This document shows, piece by piece, positions 45,411-56,312 of a stretch of 64,000 nucleotides of DNA. Each line of letters starts with the position of its first letter. The stretch's first letter is position 1. The stretch lies in NCBI GenBank assembly GCA_022316685.1, contig JAKJHU010000014.1, positions 8,035,001-8,099,000 of the forward strand. The letters are read 5' to 3'. A model generated the notes under the pieces. That model ran no database searches. It was given only the letters and a program-made list of their open reading frames with translations, and was not told where the DNA came from. Source of the stretch: Progne subis subis (Eukaryota; Chordata; Aves; Passeriformes; Hirundinidae). Position numbers and translations under genes: made by a program.

Positions 45411-46689
45411 CTGTGCCTGTCCCAACCCGGAAGCACAGGAGGGCCAGCAAAATCCTTGGAGTAAACAAAAGGAATCTCCTTATTTGTCCAACAGCCTCTG
45501 CAATTCAGTGTAATCATCAAGGCCAGGGGGAAAAAAAAAAAAAAAATGCCCTTTAATAAAGTGCTGTGGAAGGCACGTGGGGAAGGAATGCGAGCAGGGA
45601 AATAGCTGGAATATTTCAAATGCGCGAATCCGCAGAGCCCCGCTGAATCTTAATATTTGTATTGCTTCCTCTAAATGCATTCACTCCCGAATTCCAGCGT
45701 GTGCACAGAAGCTTTTGCAGCGTATCTCCCCCAAAATTCCTCCCGATCCTTTGGATCAGAGAGGAATCAGCCCCTAAAGGAAGTCTCAGATTAATTAAGG
45801 AGTGTGTTAATCACCTTGGGGGCCCCTTGTTGTCACCGGCAGGGGCTGGAATCCAGCAGAATCAGGGAGGAGCGTGCTCAGCTCCAGCAGGATCCAGGGG
45901 GATTCACCCCACCTGCCCGGAGCCGGGAATGTTTGGAGCAAAAACCAGCGTTCAGGAATTTCTCCCAAGCTTTTGTTGCATCCTGGACGATCCAGCTCGC
46001 TGCCTGACTTAGGGCTGAGGATCGTGAATTTTCAGGGACCGTAAATATTTCACAATGAATCATTTCTTTTGTCCAAATCAGCTGGAGGAGAGGCGCAAAA
46101 AATGGTTTGGAAAAATAAAGTTTGGATATTCCTCCCACGATCCGCAACCTGACGTTGTCCACCGAGATCCCCCTCGCCGCCAGCGCCGGCTGAGCCCGGC
46201 TCAGGGGTTGAGTCAGGTTACGGGTAACTAATCCCAGCCTAAAGCAGCCAAAGCCTGGCACAGAGCGAACCGAGAGAGGGGAAGGTGCAGTCCCGGCTGC
46301 GAAAGGAATTCCTGCCTCAAAGGGTGGGATCAAATCCCAGCAATCATCTCCGTTTCCAGCGGACTTTGAGCCAACAGCTGGTGCTGATTCCCGGTTCCGT
46401 CAGGGACAATTCTGCTTTGCAGCACCTTCAGGATGCTGTTCCCACCGGGATAAGGTCCAGCCCTGCCCCAGGGCGTGCTGCAGCTTTGCTGTGCCCTCAT
46501 CCTTCCTGAGATCCTCAACCAGCCCTTCCAAGGAGCCGCACAGCTCGGAGCAAACTGCTCCGGGTTTAACTCCTGGGTTTTATCCTAAAGCTCAGCGCCA
46601 GGCCCAAACTCCCCGCGCTGCCTTCTCCTGGGTGTGGGACGGTCCCGGGATGTGTGTGTGTGTGTTTCCTTGGCTGCCCTCCTGCTCTG

Positions 46690-46739
46690 GGGGATGAAAA
46701 GGTTGGATTTGACGGGCTGGGAGGGCTTTTCCAACCTTA
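46690..46739 (+). mobile_element. CR1: CR1 LINE 3' end scrap
   Basis: GGTTGGATTTGACGGGCTGG, then AGGGCTTTTCCAACCTTA, is the final segment of CR1. It is followed at once by a tandem expansion. Confidence 0.7.
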
Positions 46740-46928
46740 TTGATTCTGGGATCCCTTTTCCTTCATGATTCTGGGATTCTTTTTCCTTCGTGATTCTGGG
46801 AATTTTTTCGTTAATGATTCTGGGATTCCTTTTCGTTAATGATTCTGGGATTCATTTGTGTTAATGATTCTGGGATTCCTTTTTGTTAATGATTCTGGGA
46901 TTCCTTTCCCTTAAGGATTCTGGGATTC
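46740..46928. repeat. 25-bp tandem array grown on a CR1 tail
   Basis: About eight units of TGATTCTGGGATTCC joined to TTTTCGTTAA-type links follow the CR1 end. The TGATTCTGGGAT core resembles the terminal CR1 octamer region. Confidence 0.85.
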
Positions 46929-47052
46929 CCAGAGCTGGTTTCGGGAAGGTATCACTGAGATCCCTGACCCGTTCCTGGTGGCCTCCCCGAGCATCTCCTT
47001 GCAGTTATCCCCCAAAGCTGGGGTTCTGCATCCATGGGGCAGCCCCAAAGTC

Positions 47053-47445
47053 ACAGAATCATGGAATTCTTTAGGTTGGAAAAGATCTCCAAGATCATCC
47101 AAGCCGGGCCTGATCCCTACATCGTCCTCAGCCCAGAGCACTGAGTGCCACATCCAGGAATTCCTTGGACACCTCCAGGGATGGGGGCTCCAAACCTCCC
47201 TGGGAGCCCCTTCCAGTGTTCATTCACCCTTTCCATGAGAAAATTCCTGCTGATTTCCTCCCCTGGCCCAGCCTGAGGCCGTTCCCTCTCCTGCTGTCTC
47301 TGCTCCCTGGGATAGGATCCCAAATTCCCCCCGGCTGTCCCCTCCTGTCAGGGAGTTGTGCAGAGCCAGGAGTTCCCCCTGATCTCCCTTTTCTCCAGGC
47401 TGATTCCCTTTCCCAGCTGCTCCTCCCAGGATTTGCTCTCTGAGG
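47053..47445 (-). mobile_element. CR1: CR1 LINE fragment, second subfamily
   Basis: CACAGAATCATGGAATTC, GTTGGAAAAGATCTCCAAG, CACCTCCAGGGATGGGGGC, GAGGCCGTTCCCTCTCCTG and TTTTCTCCAGGCTGATTCCC are in the order of an older avian CR1 subfamily, read in reverse. Confidence 0.85.
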
Positions 47446-48324
47446 AAGCCCAGGAGCAGCGCAGGAGCCCAGAGGGGCAGCGAAGGGAGGCACAAGTGCA
47501 GCTGCACAGGCACAGATTCCTTTCAGGCACTCCAGAATTGCTCTCCAAAACAGACGAGTGTGGAACAGCCACCTGGGAGAGGGGAACTGCTGCGGGAAAG
47601 CTTTCCCTCCTCCATCCCTTGGGATGCAGACTGCACTCAGGGAAAACCGGGAAGGCCATCCCTGTTATCACCCCAAAAACCCTGCACCATCCGAAGGCTT
47701 TCCTGGCTTTTCCCTGCTTGCTTTTCCCGAATACACGGATGGCCAGAGATCCCTCATGTGCCGCATCAGGAATGCGGTCACCCGGCTCAGGGAAGTATTT
47801 TTATACTCATTTATATTCAAAAAAAGAGAAATACAACTTCAAAAAAAAACCCCCCAAACTCCTTTATGACACACAAAACCAGGGAAAATAAAATCCGTGA
47901 CTGCAGCAAATGGAGCAGCGAGGAACGAGCTCTGCTCCCTGATGAGGAATTGTCCTTCACCCACAGCAGATGCAGCTCTTGATATTTGTTTTCTGCATAA
48001 ATCTACATTTTAGGCTGAAAGCAACTGCTCAGGCTTTGTCTTGCTCCATTCCATCTCTCACTGCTCTTTTCAGCCCAGCGCCTCACACAAGCAGCTTTTC
48101 CAGCCCCAGATCCCAACCAGGGAGACTTTGGCCACGGAATGAGTTTGCCGCAGGCGTGGTGGCGTTCAGGATGTTCCTTTCTCCATGGTTCTCCATTCCT
48201 GCCAGCAGGGATGGTCCATCCCCGCCCCGAGGGATGGGCAGAGCCCTCAGGGCTGGCAGCACCCGGGGGAGCAGGCAGGGAGCGGCTGGGGTGGGAGCTG
48301 TGCCCGCAGGGTCGGAGCTGGAGA

Positions 48325-49057
48325 TGGGAATTGCTGCAGGGCACGGGAATTGGTAAAGGAATATGGGAATTGGTAAAGGACACGGGAATTGGTAAAGGAC
48401 ACGGGAATTGGTAAAGAATATGGGAATTGGTAAAGGACATGGGAATTGGTAAAGGGACACGGGAATTGCTGCAGGGCACGGGAATTGGTAAAGAATATGG
48501 GAATTGGTAAAGAATATGGGAATTGGTAAAGGACACGGGAATTGGTAAAGGACACGGGAATTGGTAAAGAATATGGGAATTGGTAAAGGACATGGGAATT
48601 GGTAAAGGGACATGGGAATTGGTAAAGGACACGGGAATTGCTGCAGGGCACGGGAATTGGTAAAGGACACGGGAATTGGTAAAGGACACAGGAATTGGTA
48701 AAGGGACACGGGAATTGGTAAAGGACACGGGAATTGGTAAAGGGACATGGGAATTGGTAAAGGGACACGGGAATTGGTAAAGGGACATGGGAATTGGTAA
48801 AGGACACGGGAATTGGTAAAGGGACACGGGAATTGGTAAAGGACATGGGAATTGGTAAAGGACACGGGAATTGGTAAAGGACACGGGAATTGGTAAGGGG
48901 ACACGGGAATTGGTAAAGGACACGGGAATTGGTAAGGGGACACGGGAATTGCTGCAGGGCACGGGAATTGGTAAAGGGACACGGGAATTGGTAAAGGACA
49001 CGGGAATTGGTAAAGGGACACGGGAATTGGTAAAGGACACGGGAATTGCTGCAGGGC
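48325..49057. repeat. Minisatellite, unit 18-19 bp, about 39 copies
   Basis: Units of GGGAATTGGTAAAGGACAC repeat for about 730 bp, interspersed with a GGGAATTGCTGCAGGGCAC variant about five times. Link lengths vary by one base (GGACAC or GGGACAC). Long minus-strand frames (up to 434 codons, 'PIPVSFTNSR' repeats) come from it and are not genes. Confidence 0.97.
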
Positions 49058-49077
49058 ATGGGGCTTGTGCTGCAGCT

Positions 49078-49210
49078 TCAGAGAATCCAGGAATGGTTTG
49101 GTTTGGAAGGACCTCAAATCCCATCCATCCCACCCCTGCCATGGCAGGAACACCTCCCGCTGTCCCAGGCTGCTCCAAGCCCCATCCATCCTGGCCTGGG
49201 ACATTCCTAT
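49078..49210 (-). mobile_element. CR1: CR1 LINE 3' fragment
   Basis: AGAATCCAGGAATGGTTTGG, GCAGGAACACCTCCCGCTG and CCATCCATCCTGGCCTGGG are reverse-complement CR1. Confidence 0.88.
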
Positions 49211-51520
49211 TCCTGCTGCAGGCACTGTTTAAATGGGAATAGCTGGGTGCTGTCAGGCTGTAACGCCCTTGGAGCTGCAGCCGTGGCAATATCACTGTCA
49301 CTGTCACTGCTCCCCGGTGTCACATGGACACAGCGGGGCTGGGCTCTAGTATCACACAGGGACAGCATCCAGGATTACTCCTGGATTAGGAAAAGTTTCC
49401 AGATCTTTGGGCAGGTTGGAGGCTCTTAGTGCCAGCTCTGAGCTGGCAAAGCTCCTCCCCAAAGCTGGGGACAGGGAGTTGGAGCTGGGAAAGACCCCCA
49501 GGGGACACAGACAGGGCCCAGGGGACACTGACAGGGCCCAGGTACAGTGACAATAATCCACTCCTTTAACCCCATCCCAGCCCATGGGGCATGGATTGAG
49601 CCCTGATTCCAGCCACAAAGGGGATTAGCACCAACAAACTCCCAGTACTCCCTGATGGAGCTCTGTGGCGCAGCCAGGAAAAGCATCAGGAGGATGGGGA
49701 GAGAGGTTATTGCTGGAGGAATCTCCCCTAGATCCTGTCCCCAGAGAGATTTCCAGGTGGGGATGGGAATTAAGGGACATTTGGGGTTTTTGGGCTCAGC
49801 TGTGGTTCTCAGGAGGGCTGGGCTCCCAAAGTTCCCTGCAGGATCCAGACAAACTGGATCTGTTTAAATGCCTTCAAAACCAACGTATCCAGCTCAGGAG
49901 AAGTTTAATCCAGCTGGATTCTTTTCCAGGACCCTTGGAAGGCACAAACTCCACCTCGAGTTGCTGCTCATCTGCAGAGCGGCTGGGTTGGGCATTTCTG
50001 GTTATTCTGCATTGACCCAACATTCCCATTCCCCTGCCAGACAGCCCAGGCAGCAGGAATAAGGCCCAGGAGCAGCTTTCCAGGGAATCAAGCCTGATCC
50101 CACATTATATGGAAGGAAAAACCCAAAGCCAACTCCCCAAACCAACCCAGACTACATTATAAATACATAATGTGAGATATAAAGTCACTTCCAGCCTGAA
50201 GCATTCCATGATTCTTCCCATGGCTCCATGATTTACAGCTCATATTGCAGCCAGGGCTTTGGGAATGGCCTCATGCTGCTGGATTTCCCCCTGGAATGGG
50301 AAGTCAGGGAAACAGAAAGTGGATAATCCTCTTAGCAGGGCTGGTGAGGCTGTGCCAGGCTCCAATTAACACCAGAGGGTTCGTTATTAATTATGGGAAT
50401 GAGGGAAAATCGAGGATGTTAGTGCTGGGAGAAAGGACTTGGCCCCAAATAACTGCCAGGGAGGGAAAAAGGAATGTCTGGAAAGCAGCACTGGAGCAGG
50501 GATGGAGGGTGGAGCCCTTCAGCCACCCCGGTGCTGCCAACAAATTCCCAGACACCCAGACCTGGGACACCCCTGAAATCCCAGAGCTGCTCTTCCCTGG
50601 AGCCAGCAGGTCTGGGAATATCCCAGGAGAGGGTGCTGGAGTTAACTCTGCTCTGCCCCCAAACCAAATCCCCCCCCATCCGGAGTGTCCAACCCTCCCC
50701 AAAACCGGCCCAGGCAGGGATTTGAAATCCAGCCAAGGTGAGTCTGAAATTCAGGGAATTTCAGGGAAATTGTCCAAACCTGCGAGGAACAGATCCCAAA
50801 CATCTCCAGAGGATGGGGGGAGGGGCGGTTCCTGGGGTGGACATCCCTTCCCCAGGCTCTGTGTCCCCAGTTCCCATCCCTATGGATGGATTGTGTCCCT
50901 GAGGGGCAGCACATCCATGGAGCAGCTCCTTCCCTTCCCTTCCCTTCCCTTCCCTCCCAGGGGTGGGAAACCACGGCTGGAGCAGCTCCTGAAACCAAGG
51001 ATCACCCCACGGGATCCAGGGAGGGATCCTGGATCCACAGGGGCTGCAGAGGGGCTGCACATCCCACCAGATCACAGAATTCCTGGACACCAGCTCCTGC
51101 CTGTTTCTCCCTCCTCCCAGCACATCCATCCCTGTGCTGAAGATGCTGAGTCACAATCCCAGCCCAGCATCCCAAATTCCCATGAAATCCACAGCTCTGC
51201 TGGCAGAGTCTCACACCCCCAGCTTAAAACTCCTCCTGGAATATTCCCCTGTAAAATCCCCAGCCCCACAAACTCCCTTTAGGTCACTCCAAGGAATTTG
51301 TCACCTGCCCTTGATGTCCTCTTTGAGAAACAAAAACGTAAAATTCATCAAATAAATCAAATTAAGGTTAAAAAATGACGACTTAAGATCCGTTAGGATC
51401 CCTCCCAAGGATCCAAGATTTGCTGGTGGAGCTGTTGCTCCCGCACAAGAATAAAATCCATGGATATTTTTGGCTGCTGAGCTCAGAATGGAGCCTGGGG
51501 TGTGGAGAAGGAGCCAAGAC
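49211..51520. other. Intron DNA without a convincing gene
   Basis: Unique sequence. It contains a 345-codon plus-strand frame (50245-51282) with low-complexity composition and no recognised domain, plus a short TTCCC run at about 50929-50955. A possible CR1 tail near 50185-50235 is too weak to call. Confidence 0.45.
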
Positions 51521-51522
51521 AT

Positions 51523-51735
51523 TATCATTATTATTATTAATTATTATTATTATTAATAATAACGTTGTTGTTGTTATTATCCCTTAATGTCTTAATAAAT
51601 AAATAAATGTCTTAATAAATAAACAAATAATGTCCAAATAAAGCCATAAATATCTTAATAAAGAAAGAAATGCTTAAATAAATAAATAAATGTATTTAAA
51701 AAACAAATACATGTCCAAATAAATAAATAAAAGTC
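51523..51735. repeat. ATT and AAAT-rich simple repeats
   Basis: An ATT/TTA run (51523-51575) is followed by diverged AAAT-type units (TAAATAAATAAATGTC) to about 51735. Confidence 0.9.
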
Positions 51736-53027
51736 TCAGTAATCAATGTCTTTGTGAGCTGCTGAGGTAGATCCAGCCTGGGCTGGGCTCCGGAATCAGA
51801 AACCCCGGAGTTCTTTCCTATCCTTCAGCTCCTTCCCCGGTGCCTATAAAATCCTCCTCAATTCCAACGAGGCCCAGGAGAGATTTTTTGGGGATTATTT
51901 AAAGGATCTGTCCCCCAGACTTGTTCCTCGCAGAGGGGACTGAGGTAAGAGCTGAGCAGGAGAGCAGAACTCGGGCTGCAAGCAGCCGATCTCCAGGGTA
52001 CTCACATTCATCTTCCGCTCCCGGCTCCCTTCAGGGCATTTTGGGAGAAATCCCAGGGATTGGGATGTCGGGATCCCGAGTCCCGCTACGGCTGCGCTCC
52101 CCCCTTCCCCTTCCCGCTGCCCATCCCTCCGGGATTCGCTCGCGGAGTTGAAAAATCCACTTTGAATTCCTTTGGCATCCGCGATTCCAGCTGGACTCCG
52201 TGTCCCGCCGACTGGAGCCGCTTCCAAAAGAACGTCCCAAAATCCAGGCGGTGCCTTGGAGCCGCCTTAACCCTCGGGATGGAGGGAGATCTCTTCCCAA
52301 GGGAAGCAGGACGCTGCTCTCTCCCAAAAATCCTCCCCTTCACAAGCCTCGACCTTGCCAGGGAAATCCTGTCTGCCTTGAATTATTCATCCCTCTTCCC
52401 GTGCTGCTCCAGCAGACAATTCCAAGCATTATTAACACGCCATGACTTTTTATCCTTTTTGGGGTTATTTGTCCCCCCACCACCTGCTTCCAAACTCACG
52501 CCACCCTGGAGGTGTTCATCAGCATTCCTGGGATTTCCCAGATCAAATCGGCGTCTCCAGCCTCTCACACGCCCATTCCCGGTGGGAATTAGCACAGGAA
52601 AAGCTCTGGGAACAGGGATAGCAGGGTTGGACCCAGCTGGAGCTCCTGCTTTTGGCACCACTTGCCAGCCTGCCTGGGCATGGAATGCAGGGGAGGCTTC
52701 CAACCCCGCAAGGAAAAACCCAGAGCAAGGAAAAAAACGTGCTGGGAATTCTAGAAAAAAACCGTGGAATTATCCTTTTTAAGGAGTTCTGGCGGCAAAT
52801 CCTGGTGGCGTTGAGGGTGGTGGCCGGGCCGGGCTCTGCTCCCCGTGTGACTGCTGGGTGCATCCCTGTGGCTCCCGCCGGGATTTGTCCCTGGAATTTC
52901 TCGGTTTGTGGCCATCCCAGACCTGCTCCGAACTCTGGAAATGGATTGAAGTGTCCAGAGGATCCTCTTCCCTTCCTCATGGAGATCAGAGCCTGGGCCC
53001 GGCCAGGACGGGACAGCTGAAAGGTGC
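51736..53027. other. Intron DNA without recognised features
   Basis: Unique sequence. 52015-52290 is somewhat CG-rich. No gene or repeat family was identified. Confidence 0.45.
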
Positions 53028-53028
53028 C

Positions 53029-53100
53029 CAGGGCAAAAAGGATAAAACACGGGCTGGGGCCAGGGCAAAAGGGACAAAACACGGGCTGGGGCCAGGGCAG
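53029..53100. repeat. 33-bp direct repeat, about two copies
   Basis: GGGCAAAA-GGA-AAAACACGG followed by GCTGGGGCCA occurs twice in tandem with a partial third. Confidence 0.85.
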
Positions 53101-53129
53101 AAATCCTAACACTCAACCCCACCCCAAAA

Positions 53130-53570
53130 GACAAAAGCATAAGCTCCAAGAGCCCTAGAGCGAAAAAGCCGGAGCGCAGGGCCCCACAAGGCCGCAGTCA
53201 GTCCCACAGCCCGTCGGGACAGCCCCCGGCGTTTGTGGCGCTGTCGCTTTTTCGGTCCCTGGCTCCTGGCTGGCAGGAGAGCGCTGAGGGAGCTTTTTCC
53301 GTCTGGTGGCAGTGTCCCTGCAGGGAACAGTGTCCCCGGTGTCCCCGGGACACGGCACCTGTCGCCGGTGCTGGCTGTCCGTCCGTGTGGGACGCGGCCT
53401 GGCTGTGTCCCCTCAGACAAACCCTTCCTCCATCTTCTCCTCGGGTCCCCTGGACACGGCGCCGGTGCAGCCCCATCCCCTCTCACAGCCACGGAAGAAT
53501 AATAACAATAAAAAAGTAAGTTGGCTCCTCACAAGGGGATTCAAGGGGGCGGTGGGAGCGGGAACGTGCG
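53130..53570. other. Isolated CG-rich block
   Basis: CG dinucleotides are frequent across about 350-440 bp that lie between AT-rich introns. An AATAAAAA follows at about 53505. No coding family is visible. A small CpG island or a degraded insertion are both possible. Confidence 0.4.
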
Positions 53571-53900
53571 TTTTATCCTTAAAAATCTGCTTCACTTCTC
53601 TCAGATCTTCCCCCTCCCCCGCCACTTAACCAGGAGGAGTTTGTCCCTGACTCCCTCAGAATTAATTAATGAACGATCTGTTAATGATGTGCTACAACTC
53701 CAGGCACAGACAATTCTTTGGGTCCCTTAATCCCCCCTTTCCAAGAAGGGATTAGGATTTTCCTTAATGGGTTTCTGCTAATTTCTTATGAGATCGGAGC
53801 ACAAACAAACAAACACATCCCTGATTCCACCTTCCCATTCCCATCCTGTGACCCTTGGGAAAGGACAGGAAAAGGGGGAATGGCTTCAGCAATGACAAAC

Positions 53901-54123
53901 TGGAATTTAAAAGGCAGAATGGAATTGAGGCTTGGAATATTGGTCTGGGATTACTTTATTTGTGGTTTAATTTAGAAAAAAAGCGGTTTTTTTCCTGCCT
54001 TTTACCAGCATCCATAGAGCTTGTAGAAAGGAGAAGTTCATGGACAGATGTCAAGGATTGGTGCTCGGAAATGAATCCCCATTTTTGAGCTTCCTGCAAT
54101 TTTCTCTCTGCTAGAAACATTCC
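53901..54123 (+). repeat. Left arm of a long inverted repeat
   Basis: The arm is about 223 bp and runs from TGGAATTTAAAAGGCAGAAT to CTGCTAGAAACATTC. It is complementary to 54302-54526 with only scattered mismatches and one- or two-base gaps; GCTCGGAAATGAATCCCC is identical in both. Confidence 0.95.
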
Positions 54124-54154
54124 TTTTTTTTTTTTCTTTTTCTTGGACGATCTC

Positions 54155-54292
54155 TACATTTCTATGACACCTCCCACTATGCCAGGGTGCTCCAGCCTGG
54201 CCTTGGACACTTCCAGGCATGGAACATCCTTGGGAAAATCCATTCCACCCTCACAGGGAGAAATTCCTTCCCAATATCCCATCCATGCCTCA
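54155..54292 (-). mobile_element. CR1: CR1 LINE fragment inside the inverted repeat spacer
   Basis: GACACCTCCCACTATGCCAG, CCAGCCTGGCCTTGGACAC and GAGAAATTCCTTCCCAATATCC are reverse-complement CR1. It fills most of the 178-bp spacer between the two arms. Confidence 0.85.
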
Positions 54293-54301
54293 AAAAAATG
54301 A

Positions 54302-54526
54302 GAATGCTTCTAGCAGTAAGAAAATCGCAGGAAGCTCAAAAATGGGGATTCATTTCCGAGCACCAATCCTTGAAATCTTTCCATGAGCTTCTCCTTTCCA
54401 CAAGCTCTATGGATGCTGGCAGGAAAAAAATCCCCTTTTTTTCTAAGTTAAACTACAAATAAGGCAATCCCAGACCAATATTCCAACCCTTCCAGCCCTT
54501 AGTTCCATTCTGCCTTTTAAATTCCA
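54302..54526 (-). repeat. Right arm of a long inverted repeat
   Basis: Reverse-complement partner of 53901-54123. The pair would form a stem of about 220 bp capped by the CR1 fragment. Confidence 0.95.
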
Positions 54527-55797
54527 ACTCATGCTAATTCACTTTCCCGTAATAAAGCTTGGAAATCTCACCCACATCAGGGGTTATTCCCTTAAATAAC
54601 CTGTCTGGACTTTTAAAATTCCTTTTCTTAATGGACTAAAAGGAGCTGGGAAGGTTCCAGCAGCAGCTGTTGGGATGTTCTGCATCCTGACAGGAAATCC
54701 AGGCTGACACTTGGAGCAGGAGAATCCCAGGAGAGGCGTCCTCAGCGCCCTCCTTGAGCCTTTCTTTAGGTAAATTTTAATTTTTTCGTGGATCAGCACA
54801 GCTGGAAAATGGGCACAAAGTACTCCCTGCGAGTCTCCCCCAGGAAAAGAATTATTAAAATAAAAATATATTTATTTTCCATCTTTTTATCTCATTGCAG
54901 TTCCTCAGGGATGTGTTAATCCTCAGGGGATTCCTCCCAGGAAGAGCCACGAGGCAAACAATTCCTTCAAGGTTTAAAGAAAAAAAAACGGTGAAGAATG
55001 TTCAAGTGAGAATTTTTCCTTTTCAAGGATGAAATTACGCCTGGCTCAAACAAAACCAAGGAAAATAAATCCCAGAAAAAGGGGACTAAATCCCAGAATT
55101 TGGCATTCTGGGTCCATCTGCTGTTGGAAATATGGAAAGATCATCAATGCCTCCAGCAGGGGCAGATTGGGGGAGAACCCTCCTGAGCAAAGCTGGAATG
55201 AAAAACACCCAGAGAGAATGGAGGAAAGCGCAAAAAATGGGGTGAAAATTATTAAAGAAGGAAAAAAATTCCAAAAAATCAATGGGGGTGGTGGCAGAGA
55301 AGGCAAAGATTGGAAGGAAAAGCCCCAAAATTGATATTAAAGGGAAGAAATTGAGCAGACAGGAAAAAAGGCCTAGGAAAGGTTCACATTGGAGCATGGT
55401 GATGGGAAAAATACAGCAAAAAGGGGAAAAACACAAGAGCTTAAAAGAAATTTATAATTTTAAGTTAAAACCTGAATTTACTTCCAACCTGGGCAGTGGT
55501 GGGGCCTGAGCAGAGGCAGGATCTGCCTCATTCCCTTTCCCCGAATCCCTGCTTGGAAAAAACAAAAGAGATTCCAGAGCAAGTGAGGCCATTAATTATT
55601 AATTAGCAGGTGAGGATTAAAATTGGAACAAAAGCTTGGATAATTTAAAACAAACCTAAAGCAGAGCTGAGCTGCAGAGGGGGAGGGAGAGCTCTGGAAA
55701 GGCTGGGAAGAGCCGCTCCGGAGGGATAAATAATTCACAGGGCTTTTCATTTATTCAGCTTTCTTTACTTTCCTAATGTTCCAGTGAGGGAGGGAGG
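54527..55797. other. Intron DNA without recognised features
   Basis: A/T-rich unique sequence. No gene or repeat was identified. Confidence 0.45.
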
Positions 55798-56013
55798 GAA
55801 CGTGGAGAGCCCAGCAATCCCTTTCCTGCAATTCCAACATTTCAGGGCATGCTTCAATCCCTATTTTATACTAAAAACGGGATTTTAAATCCATTTATAC
55901 CCCCGAGGTGGCTGAAATCGGCTCTCATTAATTAATTTTTCCCTGGAGCCGCAGGGCCGTGCCTTTCCTGGTGCCTCTGGAATGAGCATTGGGCATTCCC
56001 AACCTCCTGCTCC
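55798..56013 (+). repeat. Direct duplication, copy 1
   Basis: 216 bp repeated at 56109-56312, offset about 310 bp. Identical blocks include TTCCTGCAATTCCAACATTT, TCATTAATTAATTT and GGAGCCGCAGGGCCGTGCC. Confidence 0.95.
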
Positions 56014-56108
56014 AAATTCCTGAGTCTGGAATATCATGGAATGATGGATCAGGAAGAGCTCCAGGCTCTCCCTATTTTGGAGAGGATGTGGGAGCACAGG
56101 AGCAGAGG

Positions 56109-56312
56109 GAATGTGGAGCTGCTGCTTTCCCTCTCCTGCAATTCCAACATTTCAGGGCACGCTTCAATCCCTATTTTACACTAAAAGCGGGATTTTATCT
56201 CCATTTATACCCTCGAGGTGGCTGAAATCAGCTCTCATTAATTAATTTATCCCTGGAGCCGCAGGGCCGTGCCTTTCCTGGTGTCTCTGGGATATTCCCA
56301 ACCTCCCGCTCC
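56109..56312 (+). repeat. Direct duplication, copy 2
   Basis: About 204 bp, close to copy 1 but with single-base changes and a 10-15 bp deletion near the end (GAGCATTGGGC is missing). A 95-bp unique spacer separates the copies. Confidence 0.95.

Noticed and set aside
48003..49307. 434-, 380- and 270-codon minus-strand open frames with PIPVSFTNSR-type repeats
   Set aside because: They are translations of the 18-19 bp minisatellite, whose unit lacks stops in several frames. The flanks carry CR1 sequence and no gene structure.
50245..51282. 345-codon plus-strand frame
   Set aside because: It is the longest intronic frame not caused by repeats. Its Pro/Ser/Gly-rich composition, lack of domains and lack of promoter or splice context argue against a gene. 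A protein search could overturn this.
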